9,784 nucleotides of DNA from an uncultured Clostridium sp. (GTDB lineage Bacteria > Bacillota > Clostridia > TANB77 > CAG-508): assembly GCA_900557045.1 (NCBI GenBank), contig USQY01000057.1, forward strand, positions 1-9,784. Reading direction: 5' to 3'. The position numbers and the translations under genes are program-made. Positions within the stretch are counted from its first letter, which is position 1. Each line of letters begins with the position of its first letter. The notes under the pieces are model-generated. The model was not told the origin of the DNA. It was given only the letters and a program-made list of their open reading frames with translations, and did no database searches. This document shows, in pieces, positions 5,345 through 9,784 of the stretch.

Positions 5345-5364
5345 CATTTATATAATATATAATT
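5345..5364 (-). promoter_or_regulatory. AT-rich box shared with 8-27
   Basis: Second copy of the 20-bp sequence at 8-27. On the minus strand it reads into TATATTATATAAATG and is followed closely by the ribosome binding site of the 90-aa gene. This position suits a promoter core for an operon-internal start. There is no convincing -35 element. Confidence 0.3.
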
Positions 5365-5383
5365 ATTTAGTATACCTTTTTCA

Positions 5384-7999
5384 TTATTTTTTAAATATAA
5401 TATTACCATACTTAAAATTATCAACATCTGTTTCAGATGTTAAAATTAAATCCACTGGTTCATTATCAAACATGTTGTTATGTGTTATTAAAAATACTTG
5501 TTCACAATTAACTTGTTCTATAAATTTATATAATATATTTATAAATTCTTGTCTGTTTTTATTATCTAATGGACCATCTAATTCATCTAAACATATTATA
5601 TCATAATTTGTCATTGATTGTATTATTAACGATAATGATAATACTATTGAAATAAAACTACTTTCCCCTTGACTAGCATTTATAATATCAGGTACTAAAA
5701 TACCCTTAGTTATAAATGGTATTCTGAATTCATTTTCATTTATAATAAAACCATCAATTTGTAATTGTCCGTCAAATACTGATTCTAATAAAGTATTCAT
5801 TAATATAGGACAATTTTTTAAATACACATTTAAATAAACTAATGGTATACCAGTAGATGCATTAAGAGCATCTCTTATTTCATTTATATCTTTAAATAAT
5901 AAATTTAAAGCCTGGTATTCGTTTGTTAAATTACTGTATTCTTTCAATTTATAATCCAGTTCTTCTTTATGTTTGTTATCTAATTGTATATTTGAATTAA
6001 TTTTAACTAATGTTGAATTTAGTTGTGCATTACTATGTTCCAACTGTTCTTTTAATTCAATATTATGTTTTATTTCTTTAAGACGATATTCTACTTCAAT
6101 AAATTCTTTCTTTATGGAATCTAATTGTTCTCTTAAAGTTAAAGCTTGTAAAATATCATTATCCTTATTCATTAATTCATCTTTTCTTTGTTTTAATTCT
6201 TTTATATTATTTTGATATTTTTTAATATTATTATCATTTTTAATTATATTATCTTTTATCTTAATAATTTTATTCTCTATAGTAATATTATCCAATCCAA
6301 AATCTTTTATTGTTTGATATTCATTTATAATATTATCTCTATTTTTTTTATAATTATCCAATAATTCAAAAGATTCTGCATCATCTATCGCTAAATTTAG
6401 CATACTACTATTTACTAAAAGTTTATTTTTTATTATATTATTTAAAATAACATTGATATTATATTCTATAGGAATATTGCTATTTATATCAACATTATTT
6501 ATAATTTCTTCAATATTCGTTAATACTCTGTATATATCATATAATTCTTCATATTCTGATAATTGTTTTTTCAAATCCAATATTTTATCATCTATATTAT
6601 TATATTCATCTAATTCTTCCATTATTTTATTATAAAATGACATATATGGACATATTTTATCACATTTAAAATTTATCTTATCATCATCAAATAATTTATT
6701 TATAAATTTACGTTTAGTTGAATTATTACTCAATGTTTCTAATTCCTCTTCTAATTTACTCTTATATATTAATAATTCTTTTTTAACATCATTATTATTC
6801 AACATTAATTTTGCTATAAATCTAACATTTTTTGTTTTATAAATATTTAATGATTTATAAGCTTGAGTTACCATTCTAATATTATCATTAACTCTCATTA
6901 ATTCATTTTTATCATATTGAATTCTATCTTTAAGTTTTTTTTCTAATATGGATATCTGATTATCATAATCTTTTATAGAATCTTCTATATGTTGTAATCT
7001 AGTCACAGATACTGCTGTTTTTAATTTCTCTTCCAATTCTTGCATTTGATCATAATATATATTTTTTTCAGATAGTTCTTTATCTATTTTAGATTCATTT
7101 TGTTGAATTTCATTATCTAATTTTGTAATATTTTTTTCTGATAATAATCTATATTCTTTTTCAGTTTCATAAATATCTTTTACTAACACTAATTTATTTT
7201 CTGATGTTGTAATTGTATTATTAAGATTATTATAATTTTCAAGTACTTCATTGTAATCAGAACATACTAATCCTTTTAATTTAGTTTCATTTATTGCTAT
7301 ATCTTTTATTAATTTATTTTTGTCATATTCATTTGATTGTATTCTATCTGTTATGATTCGTATTTCATTGTTGAAATCTGATATATCTGTTACATTGTAT
7401 TGAGATATTTTTTCAGATATATTTTTCATAACAGCTCTAACGTTTCTATATTCATTGGAAACTTTTTTATAAAAACTTTCATATATATCTATATCAGAAA
7501 AAAGTTTTGTTGCAAAAGATTTTCTACTAGTAGCTTTCATATTTATTAAACTTGTTACATTACTACCTAATCTCATCAATTTCAATAAATCTTGATCTAT
7601 TCCTAAATTCAAATATACTTGTTCTTTAAAACTTTTAACATTACCATTATCATTTAATTCTTTTCCATTTTTACTGATATATGATTTAACTGATTTATTT
7701 TTGTTTTTAAATAAATAATAATGCTTTATTATATACATATCTTTTTTATCTTGTATATGGATTTCTTTATATCCATCACAACCTTCTTTTATTAAGCAAA
7801 CATCACTTCTAACATCCATGTTTCCACATGATGCAAAAGGATGTAATTCTGATAATATAGAAGTTTTACCTGAGCCATTCTTACCAGATAAAACTATTAA
7901 TTTATTTTTTGATTTACTAAAATCTATTTCAATTTCAGATTTTTTCATACCTGAAATAATATTTACAAAGTTTTTTAATTTTAAATAAATTATTTTCAT
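5384..7999 (-). CDS. SbcC/Rad50/gp46-like recombination ATPase
   Basis: The 871-aa protein has the SMC/Rad50 plan. It begins MKIIYLKLKNFVNI, the usual first strand of SbcC. Walker A is GKNGSGKTS (39-47). A long coiled coil fills about 180-740. An ABC signature is SQGE (776-779), Walker B is IICLDELDGPLD with D805 and E806, and the H-loop is ITHN with H840. In phages (T4 gp46, SPO1-type homologues) this ATPase partners an Mre11-type nuclease (gp47/SbcD) in end resection for recombination and replication. C446 and C450 sit at the middle of the coil where the zinc hook belongs, but as CxxxC followed by Pro rather than the usual CxxC. No nuclease gene is adjacent. The start at 7999 follows GGAGGTG; an ATG at 8017 would include that site. 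It heads a minus-strand operon with three small genes. Confidence 0.92.
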   Translation of the reverse strand: MKIIYLKLKNFVNIISGMKKSEIEIDFSKSKNKLIVLSGKNGSGKTSILSELHPFASCGNMDVRSDVCLIKEGCDGYKEIHIQDKKDMYIIKHYYLFKNKNKSVKSYISKNGKELNDNGNVKSFKEQVYLNLGIDQDLLKLMRLGSNVTSLINMKATSRKSFATKLFSDIDIYESFYKKVSNEYRNVRAVMKNISEKISQYNVTDISDFNNEIRIITDRIQSNEYDKNKLIKDIAINETKLKGLVCSDYNEVLENYNNLNNTITTSENKLVLVKDIYETEKEYRLLSEKNITKLDNEIQQNESKIDKELSEKNIYYDQMQELEEKLKTAVSVTRLQHIEDSIKDYDNQISILEKKLKDRIQYDKNELMRVNDNIRMVTQAYKSLNIYKTKNVRFIAKLMLNNNDVKKELLIYKSKLEEELETLSNNSTKRKFINKLFDDDKINFKCDKICPYMSFYNKIMEELDEYNNIDDKILDLKKQLSEYEELYDIYRVLTNIEEIINNVDINSNIPIEYNINVILNNIIKNKLLVNSSMLNLAIDDAESFELLDNYKKNRDNIINEYQTIKDFGLDNITIENKIIKIKDNIIKNDNNIKKYQNNIKELKQRKDELMNKDNDILQALTLREQLDSIKKEFIEVEYRLKEIKHNIELKEQLEHSNAQLNSTLVKINSNIQLDNKHKEELDYKLKEYSNLTNEYQALNLLFKDINEIRDALNASTGIPLVYLNVYLKNCPILMNTLLESVFDGQLQIDGFIINENEFRIPFITKGILVPDIINASQGESSFISIVLSLSLIIQSMTNYDIICLDELDGPLDNKNRQEFINILYKFIEQVNCEQVFLITHNNMFDNEPVDLILTSETDVDNFKYGNIIFKK

Positions 8000-8062
8000 A
8001 TAAAACAACACCTCCATATCAGATTGTTAATATTTAAATGAATTTTTACTACCAAACAAATA

Positions 8063-8068
8063 TATAAT
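8063..8068 (+). promoter_or_regulatory. Possible -10 element (TATAAT) for the 246-aa gene
   Basis: A perfect TATAAT lies 25 bp before the plus-strand ATG at 8094, in the 94-bp gap between the divergent starts. No recognisable -35 is found at 16 to 18 bp. The gap must also hold the promoter for the ATPase operon, which I could not place with confidence. Confidence 0.3.
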
Positions 8069-8093
8069 GAATTACTGAGAAAGGAGTATTGGA

Positions 8094-8834
8094 ATGGAAT
8101 ACAATAATTTTAAAATGAGAAAAGATTTTATATTAGAAGAAACAATGTCAACATTTGGTTTATCTTCAAAATATAAATTCGTTGATGTTACTAAATTAAG
8201 TGATACTAATGTAATAGAAGAATCATCTACTAAATTTAAAGATAAATATCCCATTTATATTGTAGTATCATGGTGCAATACGATACCTGATAAAGTAATA
8301 TCTACTGTAACTGGATGTAGATATTGTCATGCAGCATTAGCATTAGATTCATCATTAAAAAAATTATACAGCTTCAATTTATTGAATCACGAACATAAAA
8401 AACATGGAGGTTTCAGTATAGAATCATTGAAACGATATATAGATGATTATGAAGATAGTTTAATGGCAGTATTTACTATTTTTTTAGATAAATTTACTTT
8501 TGATGCATTAAAGAAAAATATTAAATGGTTCATAGAACATACTAAAGAAACATCATATAGTTTTTTAAATATAATTGCTTATGGTTTACATTTACCAATA
8601 CAATTTACAAATAGAATGGTTTGTTCACAATTTGTCGATAATATTTTAAAAAGAGTAGGTGTAGATGTTACAGGTAAACGAAGTTCACAAGTATCAGCAG
8701 CAACATTTTATAAATCAAAGTCAGAATATATTTATAAATGTTATGAAGGTGAGATTAAAAAATATAAATCTTCAATATTAAATAAAAATATAAATAAAAT
8801 AAAAAATAAAATTAAAACATATTCTAATGAATAA
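8094..8834 (+). CDS. Permuted papain-fold (NlpC/P60-like) hydrolase
   Basis: The only plus-strand gene of the phage-like part. The 246-aa protein has a core (about 52-190) with the permuted NlpC/P60 order: first YIVVSWC, then GCRYCHAALALD with the likely catalytic His79, a strand with MAVFTIFL, the segment YSFLNIIAYGL, and RMVCSQFVDNIL with the likely catalytic Cys177. Enzymes of this group (YiiX/YaeF-like, poxvirus G6-like) are thiol hydrolases or acyltransferases acting on amide or ester bonds; the substrate here is unknown. There is no signal peptide, so it acts in the cytoplasm or is delivered otherwise. The C-terminal 30 residues are very rich in Lys and Asn. AAAGGAG lies 7 nt before the ATG. 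It is divergent from the ATPase operon and ends at the terminator that borders the dinB remnant. Confidence 0.75.
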   Translation: MEYNNFKMRKDFILEETMSTFGLSSKYKFVDVTKLSDTNVIEESSTKFKDKYPIYIVVSWCNTIPDKVISTVTGCRYCHAALALDSSLKKLYSFNLLNHEHKKHGGFSIESLKRYIDDYEDSLMAVFTIFLDKFTFDALKKNIKWFIEHTKETSYSFLNIIAYGLHLPIQFTNRMVCSQFVDNILKRVGVDVTGKRSSQVSAATFYKSKSEYIYKCYEGEIKKYKSSILNKNINKIKNKIKTYSNE

Positions 8835-8835
8835 A

Positions 8836-8872
8836 AAAAGATATAGAGTTATAATTTAACTCTATATCTTTT
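8836..8872 (+). terminator. Terminator of the 246-aa gene, overlapping the dinB fragment
   Basis: A perfect 16-bp inverted repeat (8836-8851 with 8857-8872, loop of 5) starts one base after the plus-strand stop codon and is followed by T-rich DNA. The right arm and the T tract are also the reverse of dinB codons for KKIIKDI, so the phage gene appears to use host sequence for part of its terminator. Confidence 0.85.
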
Positions 8873-8880
8873 ATTATTTT
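8857..8880. other. Inferred element-chromosome junction in dinB (possible att site)
   Basis: To the right the minus strand encodes family-typical DinB sequence; to the left the similarity stops and phage-like genes begin. The crossover therefore lies in or next to this AT-rich stretch. A direct repeat of it would be expected at the far end of the element, outside the window. No integrase gene is visible here, so this is inference. Confidence 0.45.
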
Positions 8881-9300
8881 TTTAGCAAGGTCTATTGGGT
8901 TTAATTTGTACAATTTTAAATATTGGGTAACATCCATAAACGCTTCGTCTATTGAATACACATGTATATCTTCTTTTGAAAAATATTTTAAGTAAATAGC
9001 ATATATATTTGCTGAATATTCTATATATTTCTTCATTCTTGGAGTGGCTACTATATATTTTATTGTTGGTGGAATTTCAAAAATTCTACACCTATTTTTT
9101 ACTCCTAACATTTTCATTTTTGGAGATATTGCTAAACAAATTGTTCCTTTCCCTCTTTCTGGATCTGCTACTACCAAATTTGTATTAAATGGATCTAATC
9201 CTCTTTCCACACACTCAACAGAAGCATAAAAAGTTTTTAAATCTATACATAAGTAATATTTCTGCATAATTTTCACACTCCAACTTATCACTATAAACTT

Positions 9301-9329
9301 ATTATAGCATCGTTCGATTTTATTGTAAA
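9301..9329 (-). promoter_or_regulatory. Sigma-A-type promoter of dinB
   Basis: On the minus strand TTTACA (9329-9324) is followed after exactly 17 bp by TATAAT (9306-9301), an almost perfect vegetative promoter. The start of transcription would fall near 9294, giving a short leader before the ATG at 9267. It is the best promoter in the window. Confidence 0.75.
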
Positions 9330-9338
9330 CATTTGTTT
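9327..9338. promoter_or_regulatory. Possible LexA-like operator overlapping the -35
   Basis: AAAC-N4-GTTT lies over the -35 of the dinB promoter, where an SOS operator would be expected for this gene. It resembles the Firmicutes LexA box (CGAAC-N4-GTTCG) but matches only 7 of 10 defined bases, so the call is weak. Confidence 0.3.
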
Positions 9339-9356
9339 GTATTTTGTGGCTAAGAA

Positions 9357-9390
9357 AAATTTACCATTTTTGTTATAATTTGGTAAATTT
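9357..9390. terminator. Terminator-like hairpin between dinB and fba
   Basis: A 10-bp perfect stem (9357-9366 with 9381-9390) with a 14-nt loop has T runs on both strands. It may back up the fba terminator or act on plus-strand transcripts. The loop contains TATAAT, probably by chance. Confidence 0.45.
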
Positions 9391-9404
9391 TTATGGATTA
9401 TAGA

Positions 9405-9498
9405 ACGTTCCTTATTTTCCCTACTCGATAGGGAAAACAAAAGCAGTAGCATACAGCTACTGCTTTTGAAATCTCCTTTATGGGGATTTAAGGAACGT
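9405..9498. repeat. Cloverleaf palindromic element (REP-like?) that may also terminate fba
   Basis: A 10-bp inverted repeat (9405-9414 with 9489-9498) encloses three hairpins that abut with no free bases: 9415-9423 with 9429-9437; 9438-9450 with 9456-9468 (13 bp); and 9469-9476 with 9482-9489 (one G-T pair, sharing its last base with the outer stem). All three loops are 5 nt. The outer edge reads AAGGAACGTCCCC, like the GGGGACG-type ends of repeats linked to REP-associated Y1 transposases in Firmicutes, as far as I recall. It begins 12 nt beyond the fba stop, and its central hairpin ends in TTTTGTTTT on the minus strand, so it could also stop fba transcription. Confidence 0.6.
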
Positions 9499-9509
9499 CC
9501 CCAAAATCC

Positions 9510-9784
9510 CTATGCTTTATTGCTTGATCCAAATACTTCTCTTATTTTATGAGCAACTGTTTCTTCTATTAAATCTCTTCCTTTACCCATATATTTTCTT
9601 GGGTCAAATACACTTGGATTTTCTACAAATGTTTCTCTTATTCCAGCTGTCATAGCTAATCTTAAGTCTGTATCTACATTTATTTTAGATACTCCAGATA
9701 CACTTGCTTCATGTAATATTTCGTCTGGAACTCCTTTTGCTCCTGGTAAATCTGCTCCATATTTATTGCAGATTTCTACTAATT
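9510..9784 (-). CDS. fba: Class II fructose-1,6-bisphosphate aldolase, C-terminal part
   Basis: The gene runs off the right edge; 91 codons including the stop are complete here. The translation reads LPGAKGVPDEILHEAS, then VSKINVDTDLRLAMTAGIRE and FDPRKYMGKGRDLIEE, ending AHKIREVFGSSNKA. GVSKINVDTDLR is the family signature near the C-terminal end of the barrel, with Asn and Asp in the substrate phosphate-binding and active-site loop. The zinc-dependent enzyme splits fructose 1,6-bisphosphate into glyceraldehyde 3-phosphate and dihydroxyacetone phosphate in glycolysis. The SSNKA-type ending and DPRKY block fit clostridial class II aldolases. It is a host core gene, marking this side of the window as chromosome. 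The 5' two thirds and promoter are outside. Confidence 0.95.
   Translation of the reverse strand, partial: LVEICNKYGADLPGAKGVPDEILHEASVSGVSKINVDTDLRLAMTAGIRETFVENPSVFDPRKYMGKGRDLIEETVAHKIREVFGSSNKA

Larger units (their letters stand above)
8824..9267 (-). pseudogene. dinB: 5' fragment of Y-family DNA polymerase gene (DinB/UvrX type), truncated
   Basis: The protein opens with MQKYYLCIDLKTFYASVE, the first metal-binding motif of Y-family polymerases (D9), and has YSIDEAFMDV (D107, E108), the second metal site. Homology runs to about residue 135 (LAKKIIKDI). The family should continue with a Gly-rich GIGTN-type motif, thumb and little-finger domains to about 400 residues; instead 12 unrelated residues and a stop follow, reading into the terminator of the plus-strand gene. 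The fragment lacks much of the fold needed for DNA binding and is almost surely inactive as a translesion polymerase. The start at 9267 has GGAG about 14 nt upstream; a GTG at 9291 would overlap the ribosome binding site. A strong promoter (9301-9329) remains. The cut is best explained by insertion of the phage-like element. Confidence 0.8.

Noticed and set aside
5316..5606. Plus-strand open frame of 96 codons
   Set aside because: It is antisense to the start of the 90-aa gene and the end of the ATPase gene, has a low-complexity Leu/Ile/Ser composition, and lacks a ribosome binding site. Similar frames at 373-573, 2086-2307, 5973-6215, 6453-6635 and 9044-9229 were rejected for the same reasons.
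8072..8254. Minus-strand frame of 60 codons opposite the hydrolase gene
   Set aside because: It is fully antisense to the first part of a well-supported gene and has no ribosome binding site or recognisable motif.
8824..8860. dinB continuing in another frame (simple frameshift)
   Set aside because: No DinB-like sequence was found in the other minus-strand frames beyond this point; the space is occupied by the plus-strand hydrolase gene, so the 3' part is missing rather than shifted.

Overview
The window is very AT-rich DNA from a low-GC Firmicute, most likely a member of the Clostridia. It holds two kinds of sequence. Positions 1 to about 8860 look like part of a large phage or prophage: many genes of unknown function, strong AAGGAGG-type ribosome binding sites, short gaps with hairpin terminators, and recognisable phage-type proteins. 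From about 8860 to the right end the sequence looks chromosomal: the front of a Y-family DNA polymerase (dinB/uvrX type) with a housekeeping-style promoter, then the last 91 residues of class II fructose-bisphosphate aldolase (fba). The dinB reading frame stops matching its family exactly where the phage-like DNA starts, so I infer that the window spans one end of an element inserted into dinB.

Left part, all on the minus strand. Reading in the direction of transcription from 8000 down to 1: an SbcC/Rad50/gp46-type ATPase (5384-7999), a 90-aa protein, a 135-aa protein and a 62-aa zinc ribbon follow one another as an apparent operon ending at a terminator (4376-4409). Then come a 447-aa protein whose C-terminus resembles an ADP-ribosyltransferase (3004-4347), with its own terminator (2947-2983), and a 332-aa acidic, coiled-coil protein (1887-2885).

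The stretch from about 700 to 1835 differs from its surroundings. It is a run of small gene cassettes built from repeated non-coding elements. A 101-aa protein with no acidic residue at all (1463-1768) and a DUF1874 protein (1040-1351, the family of the AcrIII-1 ring nuclease that destroys the cA4 signal of type III CRISPR) each begin with the same 69-bp leader. A 53-aa cysteine-rich protein (790-951) and a 191-aa membrane-anchored Cys-rich protein (125-700) are each preceded by the same 47-bp element, which can form two interleaved RNA stems. The two leader-69 genes are richer in G+C than the rest. I read this as an anti-defence or accessory island inside the phage genome; the 101-aa protein is the best candidate for an undescribed counter-defence factor.

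On the plus strand, one gene (8094-8834) for a permuted papain-fold (NlpC/P60-like) hydrolase is transcribed away from the ATPase operon toward the inferred element edge and ends in a 16-bp hairpin terminator whose right arm is also dinB coding sequence. Between dinB and fba lies a 94-bp element that can fold as a perfect four-way junction of three abutting hairpins; it may be a REP-like mobile repeat that also serves as the fba terminator.
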